From positions 62,001-126,000 of the forward strand of contig NZ_RXMA01000009.1 of NCBI RefSeq assembly GCF_003966125.1: 64,000 nt of DNA. The letters run 5' to 3'. Origin of the DNA: Azospirillum griseum (GTDB lineage: Bacteria; Pseudomonadota; Alphaproteobacteria; Azospirillales; Azospirillaceae). Under the pieces are notes generated by a model. That model ran no database searches. It worked only from the letters and a program-made list of their open reading frames with translations, and was not told where the DNA came from. A program made the translations under genes and the position numbers. Shown piece by piece: positions 36,795-46,389 of the stretch. Every line of letters starts with the position of its first letter. The stretch's first letter is position 1.

Positions 36795-37700
36795 TCAGGC
36801 CCGTGCCGGGCGGGGTTTGGCTGGGATGGTCATGGCGGCGACGCCCACGACCACGCAGGCGAATCCTGCCCACGCGCTGGCGGTCAGGGTCTCGCCCAAA
36901 AACAGGACTCCAAGGGCGACCCCGATGGGCACGCGCATATAGGCCTGCGCCGTCGTGCCGACCGATCCCAACGTCTTCACCAGCCGAAAGTAGATGGTGA
37001 AGGCCAGCGCGGTCGACGCGACCGACAGGGCGACCAGGGCGGCGATGGATTGTGACGATGGCGTCAAGGTCCACGGCGCATCGATCACAAGGCTGATCGG
37101 AATGAGGATCATCGCTCCGCACAGCAGCGACCCCGCCGCCGGAAGCATCGGGTCCAGATCATGGAAGCGTTTGCCGAAAATGGCGGCTCCGGCGTAGCAG
37201 ACGGTCGCGGCGACGAGGGCCAACTGCGCGCCCAATTGCTGGCCAAGGCCGCTGAACGCCTCCAATCCGATGATGAGGCCGGTTCCGACGATTCCGGCGA
37301 CGACCCCGACCGCCTTGCGCGCGGTCACGGTTTCGTGCCGGGTCAGGCACACCGTCAGGAGAAAGGTGAAGATCGGTGTTGTCGCGTTGAGGATCGTCGC
37401 CATGCCAGCGTCCACGGTTCGCTCCGCCCACGCGATCAGGGTGAAGGGCAAGACGCTGTTCAAACCGGCCTGCGCCAGGAACCCCGCCCAGATTCGGGCG
37501 TCAAGCGGCATCGACAGGCCGCGCGCCTGGATGACCAGCAGCAGCAGGACACCGGCGATCGCCGTGCGTGCGGCGATCAGCGTGATCGGTGGGATGGTCG
37601 CCACCCCCAGCTTGATGAGGCTGTAGGACGCGCCCCACAGGGTGGCGAGCAGCAGCAGCAGCGCCAGCTCGGATTTCAGGTTGGGGGAGGGGGATGACAT
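36795..37700 (-). CDS. EamA-family (DMT) transporter
   Basis: Inner-membrane exporter-type protein of 301 residues with ten predicted helices in two EamA repeats (ALLLLLATLWGASYSLIKLG at the start of the first; SVASTALAFTIYFRLVKTLG in the second). The substrate cannot be told from sequence; amino acids or metabolites are usual for the family. ATG at 37700 has GAGG upstream. Its 3' end abuts gspD. It is divergent from the ArsR regulator, which may control it. Confidence 0.87.
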   Translation of the reverse strand: MSSPSPNLKSELALLLLLATLWGASYSLIKLGVATIPPITLIAARTAIAGVLLLLVIQARGLSMPLDARIWAGFLAQAGLNSVLPFTLIAWAERTVDAGMATILNATTPIFTFLLTVCLTRHETVTARKAVGVVAGIVGTGLIIGLEAFSGLGQQLGAQLALVAATVCYAGAAIFGKRFHDLDPMLPAAGSLLCGAMILIPISLVIDAPWTLTPSSQSIAALVALSVASTALAFTIYFRLVKTLGSVGTTAQAYMRVPIGVALGVLFLGETLTASAWAGFACVVVGVAAMTIPAKPRPARA

Positions 37701-37726
37701 CGACAACCTCGGGTCATGTTGGTTGA

Positions 37727-37742
37727 CCGACACGATAGTCGG
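37727..37742. promoter_or_regulatory. Short inverted repeat between eamA and arsR-type gene
   Basis: CCGAC-ACGATA-GTCGG (5-bp arms, 6-base spacer) lies about 27 bases upstream of the EamA start. It is a possible operator for the divergently encoded ArsR-type regulator. Short and unproven. Confidence 0.3.
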
Positions 37743-37833
37743 CGCGAGGCGGCGGTGTCCGGTGTCGATGTTTCGGGAACGGCCGAACCGTTGGCGCGGG
37801 ATTCCGCCCTGCAAACGGACTATGCTGCCACTC

Positions 37834-38547
37834 ATGTCCACCATCGCCTCCGGCAACGCCATTGCAACGGTCGCCGCCCTGATTGGCGATCCGGCCCGCG
37901 CCAACATGCTCGCGGCCTTGATGGGCGGTCAGGCCCTGACCGCCGGGGAGTTGGCCTGGCACGGCGGCATCAGCGCATCAACGGCGAGCGGCCATTTGGC
38001 AAAGCTGGCGGAGTCCGGGCTGTTGACCGTCGAGAAGCAGGGGCGGCACCGCTATTACCGTTTGTCGTCGGTTGATGTTGCCCAGGCGATGGAAGCCTTG
38101 ATGGTGCTCACCGGAAAGGGGCCGAAGCGCCATCGGCCCGTCGGCCCACGGGACGAGGCGTTGCGCGCCGCCCGCACCTGTTACGATCATCTTGCCGGTC
38201 GGCTGGGCATCGCCCTGACCGATGCGCTGTGTGCCCGGAACCATGTTCACTTGGCCGACGGTGTCGGCGTTGTGACGCCGGAGGGAGAGCGGCTGTTCCG
38301 TGACTTCGGTGTTGATGTGACCAGCGGTGGGGCCGGACAGCGCCCGCTGTGCCGGGCGTGTTTCGATTGGAGCGAGCGCCGCCATCATCTGGCCGGGCGT
38401 TTGGGAGCCGGGTTGCTGGATCGGGCGCTGGCGTTGGGGTGGTTGGCGCGATCCCCCGACAGCCGGGCCGTGACCGTGACCGCCGAGGGGGAGCGCGGCT
38501 TTGTCGACATGTTTGGTGTCGTGGATCAGTGGCGCGGCGCGCGATGA
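37834..38547 (+). CDS. ArsR-family winged-helix transcriptional regulator
   Basis: 237 residues. The N-terminal ~90 residues form an ArsR winged helix: VAALIGDPARANMLAALMGG, LTAGELAWHGGISASTASGH, LAKLAESGLLTVEKQGRHRY. The extra C-terminal ~140 residues are helical and include PLCRACFDWSERRHHLAGRL, a Cys/His-rich stretch that could bind an effector or metal but lacks the standard ArsR metal box. Such long ArsR proteins often sit next to the transporter they control, here EamA. Confidence 0.88.
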   Translation: MSTIASGNAIATVAALIGDPARANMLAALMGGQALTAGELAWHGGISASTASGHLAKLAESGLLTVEKQGRHRYYRLSSVDVAQAMEALMVLTGKGPKRHRPVGPRDEALRAARTCYDHLAGRLGIALTDALCARNHVHLADGVGVVTPEGERLFRDFGVDVTSGGAGQRPLCRACFDWSERRHHLAGRLGAGLLDRALALGWLARSPDSRAVTVTAEGERGFVDMFGVVDQWRGAR

Positions 38548-38550
38548 AAA

Positions 38551-38586
38551 AAGCCGGTCGCCTCCTGCGAAGCGACCGGCCCCTTT
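38551..38586. terminator. Bidirectional terminator
   Basis: Stem GCCGGTCGC (38553-38561) / GCGACCGGC (38572-38580) with a 10-base loop. Six A residues precede it, giving a T-run on the minus strand for the beta-barrel gene; on the plus strand CCCCTTTC follows for the regulator. Confidence 0.8.
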
Positions 38587-38611
38587 CAAAACCGCTTTTT
38601 CAAATCACCGC

Positions 38612-39358
38612 TCAGAAGGCGTAGCGCAGACCCAGGGTCAGTTCGTGGGTGCGCAGGTTGGCGGTGCGCGGCGACACGGTGGTGGACACGCCCAGACCGG
38701 TCAGGGTGACGCCGCTCTTGGCCTTGCCCGCGTCGAGGTAGCGGTAGCCGAGATCCACCGTGATGGCGTCGGTCACGGCGATGCCGGTTCCCGCCATCAC
38801 CTGCCAGGCGAAGTTCGTCCGGGTCGAGCCGTTCAGGCTGTAGCGGTCGAAGTTGGTCGGGGTGGTGGCAAGCCCGATGACGCTGGTGTCGGTCACGGTC
38901 AGATCGGCCAGCTTGTTGCGGGAGAAACCCAGACCGGCCCCTACATAGGGTTTGAACACGCCCAGTCCGTCGGTCAGCCCGGTGATGTCCAGGTAGAGGT
39001 TGGCGAAGCCGCGCAACGACGACACCTTGCCGTCGTAGGTCAGGCTCTGCACGCTGTCGCGGCCGTTCCAGTTTTTCGGAAAGCGGTAGGACAGCGTCAG
39101 ATCGGTGCGCAGCGCCGGCGTGAACTGCCAGCCCACGCCGCCGCCGACGATGGCGGCGCTGGGCAGCTTGCGCGTGATGGTCTGGCCCATGTCGTCGGCG
39201 CGGAAGTCGAAGGAGCGACCGAAGGACGCCCCGGTGTCCAGCCGCACATAGGGGCCGGTCTTCGTGGCCGTCTGGGCGGCGGCGGGCAGCGCCGCCGTCA
39301 CCGTCACGGCCGTGGCCAGCAGCAGACCCGCAAGGGTGTTCGTCAACGTCTTCGTCAT
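38612..39358 (-). CDS. Outer-membrane beta-barrel protein
   Basis: 248 residues. Signal peptide ends near ALPAAAQ. The rest is alternating beta strands of the Opacity/OmpW-like small porin type (GPYVRLDTGASFGRSFDF, LRTDLTLSYRFPK, FKPYVGAGLGFSRNK) ending with ELTLGLRYAF, a C-terminal Phe for BAM recognition. GGAGAAGG lies before the ATG. It starts 41 bases after the oligomer hydrolase gene, so they are likely co-transcribed. Function unknown; perhaps a channel or structural protein. Confidence 0.85.
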   Translation of the reverse strand: MTKTLTNTLAGLLLATAVTVTAALPAAAQTATKTGPYVRLDTGASFGRSFDFRADDMGQTITRKLPSAAIVGGGVGWQFTPALRTDLTLSYRFPKNWNGRDSVQSLTYDGKVSSLRGFANLYLDITGLTDGLGVFKPYVGAGLGFSRNKLADLTVTDTSVIGLATTPTNFDRYSLNGSTRTNFAWQVMAGTGIAVTDAITVDLGYRYLDAGKAKSGVTLTGLGVSTTVSPRTANLRTHELTLGLRYAF

Positions 39359-39399
39359 GATGGTGCCTTCTCCGGGCGGCGGTTGTTGCGGGCGGCGGG

Positions 39400-41538
39400 T
39401 CATTGCGGGATGACGACGGTGCTGTTCGACACCGAAATCGCGTTGGCCGCCGTGGGCGTGGTCGCCATGTCCGGCAGGAAGGTCTTGTAATTGGCCGCCG
39501 TCAGCGCCGACGTGCGCGGCGACACCGTGCGCACCACCTGGCTTTGCGGCAGGGCGGTCCCGCTGCGCAGATTGGCCAGCATCGCGTCCAGGCCACGGAC
39601 GAAATAATGGTGGATCGGCAGATAGATCGGGGCGGAGGCCGGGCCGAAGGTGCTGATCAGCGATTCAAAATGCTGGGTGTTGGGAACCTCGATGTAGCTC
39701 AGCTTGCTGGCGGCCCCTTCGACGATCTTGTTCCAGCCGAAATAGGCGCGCCCGGCGTGGTTGGGGTGGATGACCTCGTCGTTGCGAGCCTGGATGATCA
39801 GCGCGGGCAGGCCGCGCAGATTGGCGGTTCCCACCACCTCCTGCATCCCCTGGCGCACGCGGGTGGAGTTGATCTTGTCGCGCATGCTCATGCGGGTTCC
39901 CGGTGCTGCCTCGCCGGTGACAAGGCTGCGGTAGCACAGGGCGGCGTCAAGGTTGAGATCGGCCAGACCGGTGGAGCGGGACACCGCCATCACCTCGTTG
40001 ATCGGGCCGTTGGCCGCGTTCTCCGCGATCACGTTGATGCCACCGGCGGGCGGGATGATGTTGCCCGCCGCAAACAGCAGGGCGGCGGTGGCGGCGGGCA
40101 GCTGGATTGGCGCGCCCGCCGTGTTGGTGGCGGAGAAGCTGGTTCCGCACAGCACGTCGTCCACGCGGAAACGGCCATATTCGGCGACGTAGGTGTTGAT
40201 GATCTGGCGGTAGGCGTTGAGATTTTCCATCAGCGGAATTTCCCAGTCGCCTTCGCTCAGATAGCCGTAATTGTGGATGATCTGGAGCGATTCCGCCGCC
40301 TGGGCCGCCAGCGTGTTGGTGGACAGCAGCCCTTTGCCCCGCAACGCCGTGCAACGGTTGGCCCGCGAACCGGTGGGGGACCCCGACGGATCGGCGTTCA
40401 GCACCGCCCCGGTCAGCGAGGAGTCCAGCGCGGCGCAGGGGGCGTAGAGCGCGATCTGCGTGTAGTAATCAATGAAATGCTTGCCCGGCGCGGTCAGTGT
40501 GCTGGTGCCATAGCGGATCGACAGGCCGGAACGCTGCGGCGGGATCACGTTGGGGATGACGGCGACGACGCCCTGGACCAGCCCCTTGGTGTCCTTTTCC
40601 GCCGCCATCACCGCCGCGCCGCCGCCGTTGGACACGCCGCCGGCAATCACCTTGGTGTTGGAGGGCGCGAACAGCAGTGACCCGCCCGCCAGATACTGGT
40701 TCATGGCGTAGAAACCGAACTCGATGGCCTGGAGCGTGTAATCGCCCCATTTGCCATCGACCAGCTTGCCGGAATGCGCCTGCTTGTAGGCCAGACGGTT
40801 GGGGTAGGCGCTGGCGAAGGCCCCCTGGCTGGTGGTGAAGGAGGCCGCGAAGTTGGTGGCCGAGCCGACCGAACCGCGCGGCAGGAACTGGCCGAAGCGG
40901 TCGAACAGATAATCCCGGCTGACGTCGTGGAAGAAATTCCCCGTGCCCTTGTCGGTGTAGACGGCGACGCAGCCGTTGCGGAAGGCCCATTCGCCCGCCG
41001 TGCCGATGGCCCCATAGACGTTGCGCGAGCCGGATGACGGGCCTGTGACCATGCAGGGTCGAATCCGGTCGGCGTTGGCCGGGATCTGCACGATGACGGT
41101 CTGGAAATTCGATCCCGACCCGTCGTCGGTCAGCGCGATGTATTCGCGGCCCGCCACTTTGCCTTCGGTGCCGGTGTCGTTGTAATTGGCGTCCAGGTTG
41201 GGGCCGTACAGCACGCGCCAGCCGCCGCCGGTGCTGGTGTCCACCAGACCGCGATAGGCGTTGTGGATGGCGCGCCGCCGCAGCTCCGCCACGGTGGGGG
41301 ACAGCGGGTTGGCGATGGTGGGGGCGGTCGCCGACGACAGGCCGGTCACGCCCAGCCCGGCGGTCAGCAGATCGTCGGACACGCCGTCGTAGTCGGTGAC
41401 GCTCAGCGTCTGCGACAGCACGAAGCTGGGCAGCGCGTTTTGCGCCGAAGCGGTTCCCGCCAGCAGACCCGGCACCAGCGCGCTCGTGGCCAGCAGACCA
41501 AAGGCCAGCGCCTTCGACCCAACACGCATACGAAGCAT
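39400..41538 (-). CDS. D-(-)-3-hydroxybutyrate oligomer hydrolase, exported
   Basis: 712 residues with a clear signal peptide (FGLLATSALVPGLLAGTASAQ). It matches the 3HB-oligomer hydrolase family: AGREYIALTDDGSGSNFQTV, VTGPSSGSRNVYGAIGTAGE, VAVYTDKGTGNFFHDV, the nucleophile loop VIAGGVSNGGGAAVMAAEKD, and QARNDEVIHPNHAGRAYFGW. It would split oligomers released from poly-3-hydroxybutyrate into monomers, in the periplasm or outside. ATG at 41538 has AGGGGG six bases upstream. The adjacent type II secretion genes make it a candidate substrate, by inference. Confidence 0.88.
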   Translation of the reverse strand: MLRMRVGSKALAFGLLATSALVPGLLAGTASAQNALPSFVLSQTLSVTDYDGVSDDLLTAGLGVTGLSSATAPTIANPLSPTVAELRRRAIHNAYRGLVDTSTGGGWRVLYGPNLDANYNDTGTEGKVAGREYIALTDDGSGSNFQTVIVQIPANADRIRPCMVTGPSSGSRNVYGAIGTAGEWAFRNGCVAVYTDKGTGNFFHDVSRDYLFDRFGQFLPRGSVGSATNFAASFTTSQGAFASAYPNRLAYKQAHSGKLVDGKWGDYTLQAIEFGFYAMNQYLAGGSLLFAPSNTKVIAGGVSNGGGAAVMAAEKDTKGLVQGVVAVIPNVIPPQRSGLSIRYGTSTLTAPGKHFIDYYTQIALYAPCAALDSSLTGAVLNADPSGSPTGSRANRCTALRGKGLLSTNTLAAQAAESLQIIHNYGYLSEGDWEIPLMENLNAYRQIINTYVAEYGRFRVDDVLCGTSFSATNTAGAPIQLPAATAALLFAAGNIIPPAGGINVIAENAANGPINEVMAVSRSTGLADLNLDAALCYRSLVTGEAAPGTRMSMRDKINSTRVRQGMQEVVGTANLRGLPALIIQARNDEVIHPNHAGRAYFGWNKIVEGAASKLSYIEVPNTQHFESLISTFGPASAPIYLPIHHYFVRGLDAMLANLRSGTALPQSQVVRTVSPRTSALTAANYKTFLPDMATTPTAANAISVSNSTVVIPQ

Positions 41539-41795
41539 CCGTATCCCCCTTCCAATCTTTTTATGGCGCAACGCGGTGGGTCCGACGTTGCGGGCGACCG
41601 AAGGATGCAACGGGTGTGCCGCAATTGGGGGTGCGGATGATGGGCGGTGGTCGGTGGGTTCAACCCATTCGTACCAAAGGGTTTTGACCGGTGGCGGCCG
41701 GGTGTGGGCGTGGCGGCTTGGGTGATGGATCTGTCCGCCGTTCCGACAGGTGTGTGGAGCGGTGGACAGTCCGTCACATCAACGACACGAACGCG

Positions 41796-42629
41796 TCACA
41801 TGTCCAGGCCCAGATCCAGGTTCGGGGCGCTGTGGGTCAGCCACCCGCAGGAAATCATGTCGACCCCGGTTTCGGCGATGGCGCGCACGCTGGACAGGGT
41901 GACGTTGCCCGACGCCTCGGCCAACAGCCGCCCGTCGATCATCCGCACCGCGCGGCGCAGCGTGTCGGGATCCATGTTGTCGAGCAGAACGACATCGACC
42001 GGCAGGCCCAGCAGCTCGTCCAACTGGTCGAGCGTGTCCACCTCGACCTCCACCTTCACCATGTGGCCGATGTGGGCGCGGACCCGCTCCACCGCCGCGC
42101 GCACGCCACCGGCGACGGCGATGTGGTTGTCCTTGATGAGCACGGCGTCGTCGAGGCCGAAGCGGTGGTTGAAGCCGCCGCCCAGCTTGACCGCGTGCTT
42201 TTCCAGCAGGCGCAGGCCGGGCGTGGTTTTGCGGGTGCAGACGATGCGGGCCTTGGTTCCTTCCACCGCATGGACCAGGGCGCGGGTGGCGGTGGCGATG
42301 CCGGACAGGCGGCCCATCAGGTTCAGCCCGGTGCGTTCGGCGGTCAGCAGGGCGCGGGCCGACCCGGTCAGGGTGGCGATGGTCCCGCCGGGGCGCACGT
42401 CGCCGCCGTCGGCCACCGTCGTTTCAATCGTCATGGCGGGGTCGAGCAGGCGGAAGGCGATCAAGGCCGCCTCCAGCCCGGCGACGCGGCCATCCTTGCG
42501 CGCGGCGATGCGCGCGGTGGCGGTGGCGTCGGCGGGGATGATGCTGTCGGTGGTGATGTCCCCCGCCCGCCCCAGATCCTCCAGCAGCGCGGCGCGGACG
42601 ATCGGTTCGATGGTCAATGGATGCAGCAT
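41796..42629 (-). CDS. nadC: Nicotinate-nucleotide pyrophosphorylase (carboxylating)
   Basis: Quinolinate phosphoribosyltransferase: quinolinate plus PRPP gives nicotinate mononucleotide and CO2. 277 residues. Key motifs: [18 protein letters not shown] at the N-terminus, [51 protein letters not shown] and [11 protein letters not shown]. Start ATG at 42629 overlaps the end of nadB by 16 bases. Third gene of nadABC. Confidence 0.96.
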   Translation of the reverse strand: MLHPLTIEPIVRAALLEDLGRAGDITTDSIIPADATATARIAARKDGRVAGLEAALIAFRLLDPAMTIETTVADGGDVRPGGTIATLTGSARALLTAERTGLNLMGRLSGIATATRALVHAVEGTKARIVCTRKTTPGLRLLEKHAVKLGGGFNHRFGLDDAVLIKDNHIAVAGGVRAAVERVRAHIGHMVKVEVEVDTLDQLDELLGLPVDVVLLDNMDPDTLRRAVRMIDGRLLAEASGNVTLSSVRAIAETGVDMISCGWLTHSAPNLDLGLDM

Positions 42630-44263
42630 GCGGCGTCTCCGGGCAGCGGGCCGGTGGTTCCGGCCAGATCGGTCAGGGTGTGGGTGCGGCGGCTCAGGGG
42701 TTGCGCCAGCGCGGGATTCGCCAGGGGGTGGTCGGTGCGGCAATGCGCCCCCCGGCTTTCCTCGCGCGCCAGCGCGGCTTGAACGATCAGGCGACCGACG
42801 AGCAGCCGGTTGCGCGCCTCGCCCCAGCGGCGGACGGCGGTCGGCGTGGGAGCGCCGTCGGTCGGGTCGCCGCGCAGGGTGTCGAGCGCGGCGGCGAGCC
42901 GTCCCAGCTTGCGGCGGGCGGCCAGCAGGCCCAAGCCGTCGCGCACCAGCCCGGCCCCCTCATACAGCACGCGGCGCGATTCCGCCGTCAGCGCGTCGAG
43001 CAGGGCACCACCGACCTCCGCCGCCACGGCGGGCGGGGTGGGCAGGGCAAAGGGCGGCAGCGGGGCGAGCGGGCGCGCCGCCACGTCGCGCGCCACCCGC
43101 CCACCGAAGACCAGCGCCTCCAACAGCGAGTTGCTGGCCAGCCGGTTGGCCCCATGCACCCCGGTGCAGGCGACCTCGCCGCAGGCCCACAGCCCGTCCA
43201 GGCTGGTGCGCCCATCGGGATCGGTGACAACACCGCCCATGTGGTAATGGGCCGCCGGGGCCACCGGGACCGGTTCGGCGAAGGGGTCGAGGCCGTGGCG
43301 GGCGCAGATCGCCAGCACGGTGGGGAAACCCTCGGGCTTGGCCGCCAGCGCCGGGCGCAGGTCGAGGAAGACGCGCTCCCCCGCCTTGATCCGCGCGCCG
43401 ATCGCCCGCGCCACCACGTCGCGCGGGGCCAACTCCGCCAACGGGTGTTCGGTCCGCATGAAGCGCTCCTCCGCCCGGTTCCGCAGGGTGGCCCCGGCCC
43501 CGCGCAGCGCCTCGGTCAGCAGCGGGCGGGGATCGGCCTCCACATCCAGGGCGGTGGGGTGGAACTGCACGAACTCCAGATCGGCCAGCGCCGCCCCGGC
43601 GCGGGCGGCCAACGCCAGCCCGTCGCCGGTCGCCTCCGCCGGGTTGGTGGTGCGGGCAAAGGCCGCCCCCACCCCGCCGGTAGCCAGGATGACGCGCGGC
43701 GCGCGGTGCAGCACCCAGCCGTCGGCGTGCATCGCCAGCACGCCGCACACCCGGTTGCCGCGCATCACCAGATCGACGGCGAAGGCGTTGGCCTCCACCC
43801 GCACCGACGGCGTGGCGCGCAGCCGGTCGGCCAGCGCCAGCACCAGCGTGCGCCCGGTGGCGTCGCCCCCGGCGTGGACGATGCGGGCGGCCCCGTGCGC
43901 GGCCTCCCGACCCAGCAGCGCGGCCCCGCTGGCGTCGCGGTCGAAGGGCAGGCCATCGGCCAGCAGGGCGCGGATGCGGTCGGCCCCGTCCTGGGTCAAC
44001 AGCGCCGCCATCGCCGCGTCCACCAGCCCGGCCCCGGCGTCGCGGGTGTCGGCGGCGTGGTCCTGCGGGCTGTCGCCGGGACCGATGGCGGCGGCGATGC
44101 CGCCCTGGGCGTAGAGGCTCGACCCGCCGGGCAGATCGTCGGTCTTGGTCAACAGGGTGACGGCGCGCGGGGCGAGCGCCAGCGCCGCCGTCATCCCGGC
44201 CAACCCGGATCCGACGACGACGATCTCAGCGTCGCGGACCGTGCAGGGCGTGCTGTGGGTCAT
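42614..44263 (-). CDS. nadB: L-aspartate oxidase
   Basis: FAD enzyme oxidising aspartate to iminoaspartate for NadA. 549 residues. FAD-binding [17 protein letters not shown] at the N-terminus, [20 protein letters not shown], the capping domain, the substrate region [51 protein letters not shown]. The C-terminal helical domain is normal. Lies 60 bases after nadA. Confidence 0.96.
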   Translation of the reverse strand: MTHSTPCTVRDAEIVVVGSGLAGMTAALALAPRAVTLLTKTDDLPGGSSLYAQGGIAAAIGPGDSPQDHAADTRDAGAGLVDAAMAALLTQDGADRIRALLADGLPFDRDASGAALLGREAAHGAARIVHAGGDATGRTLVLALADRLRATPSVRVEANAFAVDLVMRGNRVCGVLAMHADGWVLHRAPRVILATGGVGAAFARTTNPAEATGDGLALAARAGAALADLEFVQFHPTALDVEADPRPLLTEALRGAGATLRNRAEERFMRTEHPLAELAPRDVVARAIGARIKAGERVFLDLRPALAAKPEGFPTVLAICARHGLDPFAEPVPVAPAAHYHMGGVVTDPDGRTSLDGLWACGEVACTGVHGANRLASNSLLEALVFGGRVARDVAARPLAPLPPFALPTPPAVAAEVGGALLDALTAESRRVLYEGAGLVRDGLGLLAARRKLGRLAAALDTLRGDPTDGAPTPTAVRRWGEARNRLLVGRLIVQAALAREESRGAHCRTDHPLANPALAQPLSRRTHTLTDLAGTTGPLPGDAACCIH

Positions 44264-44323
44264 GGCGTCCTCAACGGGTTGGGGGGAGGGGCTGGCCGGG
44301 AGTCGGTTCTTTGGGGCGGCCCT

Positions 44324-45346
44324 TTACTTCGGCTTCACCGCCAGCATCCGTTCGACCGAGCGGCGGGCGCGCTCCGCCAGATCGGGGGCGATTTCGACGC
44401 GCGGTTCCAGCGTTTGCAGGGAGTCGAGGATGCTGGCCAGCGTCACCGTCTTCATGTGCGGGCACAGGTTGCAGGGGCGGACGAATTCGGTGTCGGGCGA
44501 GGCGGCAGCGACGTTGTCGCTCATCGAGCATTCCGTCACCATCAGCACGCGCGGCGGCTTTTCCTGGCCGACGAAATCGATCATCCGGGCGGTGGAACCG
44601 ACGAAATCAGCCGCCGCCAGCACGTCGGGCGGGCATTCCGGGTGGGCGATCACGGTCAGCCGGTCGAACCGGTTGCGGAATTCGGTGATTTCCGCGCCGG
44701 TGAAGCGCTCGTGCACCTCGCAATGGCCCTTCCAGGCGATGATCTCGACCTTGGTCTGGGTGGCGACGTATTTGGCGAGATACTCGTCGGGCAGGAACAG
44801 CACGCGGTCCACGCCCAGCGATTCCACCACCTCCACCGCGTTGCCCGAGGTGCAGCAGATGTCGACCTCCGCCTTCACCTCCGCCGAGGTGTTGACGTAG
44901 GCGATGACCGGCACGCCGGGGTGCGCCTCGCGCAGCAGCCGGACGTCGGCGGCGGTGATGGAATCGGCCAGCGAGCACCCGGCGTTGCGGCTGGGGATCA
45001 GCACGGTCTTGGCCGGGTTCAGCAGCTTGGCCGTCTCCGCCATGAAATGCACGCCCGCCACGACGATCACGTCGGCGTCGGTCTGCGTCGCCTTGGCCGC
45101 CAAGGCCAGGCTGTCGCCGACGATGTCGGCCACGCCGTGGAAGATCTCCGGCGTCTGGTAGTTGTGGGCGAGGATGACGGCGTTGCGTTCCCGCTTCAAT
45201 TCGTTGATCGCGTGGATCAGCGGGGCGTGGAAGGGCCATTCGATGGCGGGCACGACGCGCTTCATCCGGTCGTAGATCGGGGCCGTCGCCCGCGCGATGT
45301 CGGGGGTGAAGGCGAGGGCGTCGGTGGGGCCGGCGGCGTCGGGCAT
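44324..45346 (-). CDS. nadA: Quinolinate synthase
   Basis: [4Fe-4S] enzyme that condenses iminoaspartate and dihydroxyacetone phosphate to quinolinate. 340 residues. The three cluster cysteines are seen in [17 protein letters not shown] (family position) and [10 protein letters not shown]; other motifs are [20 protein letters not shown] and [11 protein letters not shown] at 45346 with AGGAG. First gene of nadABC, transcribed from the palindromic promoter just upstream. Confidence 0.96.
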   Translation of the reverse strand: MPDAAGPTDALAFTPDIARATAPIYDRMKRVVPAIEWPFHAPLIHAINELKRERNAVILAHNYQTPEIFHGVADIVGDSLALAAKATQTDADVIVVAGVHFMAETAKLLNPAKTVLIPSRNAGCSLADSITAADVRLLREAHPGVPVIAYVNTSAEVKAEVDICCTSGNAVEVVESLGVDRVLFLPDEYLAKYVATQTKVEIIAWKGHCEVHERFTGAEITEFRNRFDRLTVIAHPECPPDVLAAADFVGSTARMIDFVGQEKPPRVLMVTECSMSDNVAAASPDTEFVRPCNLCPHMKTVTLASILDSLQTLEPRVEIAPDLAERARRSVERMLAVKPK

Positions 45347-45360
45347 CGGGCGCTCCTAAA

Positions 45361-45402
45361 ATACTCGTTTCGAGCAAAACCATATTTGCTCGAAACGAGT
45401 AT
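45361..45402. promoter_or_regulatory. 42-bp palindromic operator before nadA
   Basis: Perfect 18-bp arms (ATACTCGTTTCGAGCAAA at 45361-45378 and its complement at 45385-45402) around a 6-base spacer. Each arm itself contains the palindrome CTCG-TTT-CGAG. It lies 15 bases before the nadA start. Known practice in alphaproteobacteria is NAD-responsive repression of nadABC by NadQ; this is the probable binder, but not shown. Confidence 0.8.
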
Positions 45403-45407
45403 ATCAA
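45379..45407 (-). promoter_or_regulatory. nadABC promoter
   Basis: On the minus strand TTGATA (45402-45407) and TATGGT (45379-45384) are 17 bases apart. The -10 is exactly the spacer of the large palindrome, and its two arms occupy the -35/-10 spacer and the start-site region. Confidence 0.75.
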
Positions 45408-45511
45408 GCGGAAAATCGCAGTGCGGATTTTGTTCGCGGCTGTGGCCTGACCAGATGCCGGTCGGCTGGGGAAAGGGGGGTGGAAATCGCTCTTTCGGCA
45501 AAGAGGCCATA

Positions 45512-45551
45512 CCAATTTGGCGGATTCAGCAAATTGGCTTGACCAAATTAG
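45512..45551. promoter_or_regulatory. Three CCAA(A/T)TTGG-like boxes before the sugar-acid operon
   Basis: CCAA-T-TTGG at 45512-45520, GCAA-A-TTGG at 45529-45537 and CCAA-A-TTAG at 45543-45551, centres 17 and 14 bases apart. The first two also form an 8-bp inverted repeat with a 10-base spacer. The third overlaps the -35 of the operon promoter, fitting repressor sites. Confidence 0.55.
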
Positions 45552-45567
45552 TTCGTCTGTCTATCGT
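45539..45567 (+). promoter_or_regulatory. Promoter of the ABC transporter/sugar-acid operon
   Basis: TTGACC (45539-45544) and TATCGT (45562-45567) separated by 17 bases. Expected transcript start near 45574, leaving a leader of about 117 bases before the GTG at 45691. Confidence 0.65.
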
Positions 45568-45690
45568 TCCGCATCGCCCGCAACTGGGGCGGGGTGTTGG
45601 GGGACGGATCCAGGGGAAGAGGCGCAACCGCCCGCCCGTGACCGCTCCGCCCAGCCAAACCCGCCGGGCATTCGGGGAGGATCCGGTGTT

Positions 45691-46374
45691 GTGACCTATC
45701 AATTCGATTTCGCCGCGCTGCTGCCCTATTGGCCGGAATTCGTCCATGGGCTGTGGCTGACCCTGCAACTGTCGGCGATGGCCACGGTTCTGGGCTTCAT
45801 CGTCGGCACCCTGTGCGCCATTGGCCGGGCCGACGGGCCACCCGCCGTGAAATGGGCGGTCGCCGCCTATGTCGAGGTGATCCGCAACACGCCGCTGCTG
45901 GTGCAAATCTTCCTGGTCTATTTCGGCATCGCCACGCTGGGGTTCCGCATCGGGGCCAACACGGCGGCGGTGGCGGCCCTGGTGGTCAATGTCGGGGCCT
46001 ACACCTGCGAAATCGTGCGCGCCGGGCTGGAATCGGTGCACAAGGCGCAGTTGGAGGCCGCCGATTGTCTGGGGTTGAGCCGGGTGCAAACCTATTGGCA
46101 CGTCGTGTTGCGCCCGGCGGTGGAACGGGTCTATCCGGCGCTGACCAGCCAATATGTGCTGCTGATGCTGGCCTCCTCCATCACCTCGCAGATTTCGGCG
46201 GAGGAGCTGACGGCGGTCGCCAACCGGGTGCAGTCCGACACCTTCCGCAGTTTTGAAACCTACATCGTCGTCGGGCTGCTCTATCTGCTGCTGTCCTTCG
46301 TCGTGCGCATCGCCTTCTGGCTGGTCGGTCTGGGCGTCTTCGTCCGCCGTCGCAAGCTGGGCACGGCGCTGTAA
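45691..46374 (+). CDS. ABC transporter permease, polar amino acid (PAAT/HisM) type
   Basis: 227-residue inner-membrane permease. N-terminus FVHGLWLTLQLSAMATVLGF, then the family motif EVIRNTPLLVQIFLVYFGI, and the ATPase-contact EAA loop QLEAADCLGLSRVQTYWHVV. Start is GTG at 45691 (GGGAGGA upstream), the first of a transport set of two permeases, an ATPase and a binding protein. Although PAAT transporters usually carry amino acids, the downstream sugar-acid enzymes suggest another acidic substrate; this is inference. Confidence 0.88.
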   Translation: MTYQFDFAALLPYWPEFVHGLWLTLQLSAMATVLGFIVGTLCAIGRADGPPAVKWAVAAYVEVIRNTPLLVQIFLVYFGIATLGFRIGANTAAVAALVVNVGAYTCEIVRAGLESVHKAQLEAADCLGLSRVQTYWHVVLRPAVERVYPALTSQYVLLMLASSITSQISAEELTAVANRVQSDTFRSFETYIVVGLLYLLLSFVVRIAFWLVGLGVFVRRRKLGTAL

Positions 46375-46389
46375 CCGGGGGGCCATCTC

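Noticed and set aside
37791..37826. Possible promoter TTGGCG/TATGCT before the ArsR gene
   Set aside because: The spacing of 24 bases is too long for a sigma-70 promoter.
42617..45694. Open frame of about 1000 codons on the plus strand opposite nadABC
   Set aside because: It mirrors the codon pattern of three certain genes on the other strand and has no domain; long antisense frames are expected at this GC content.
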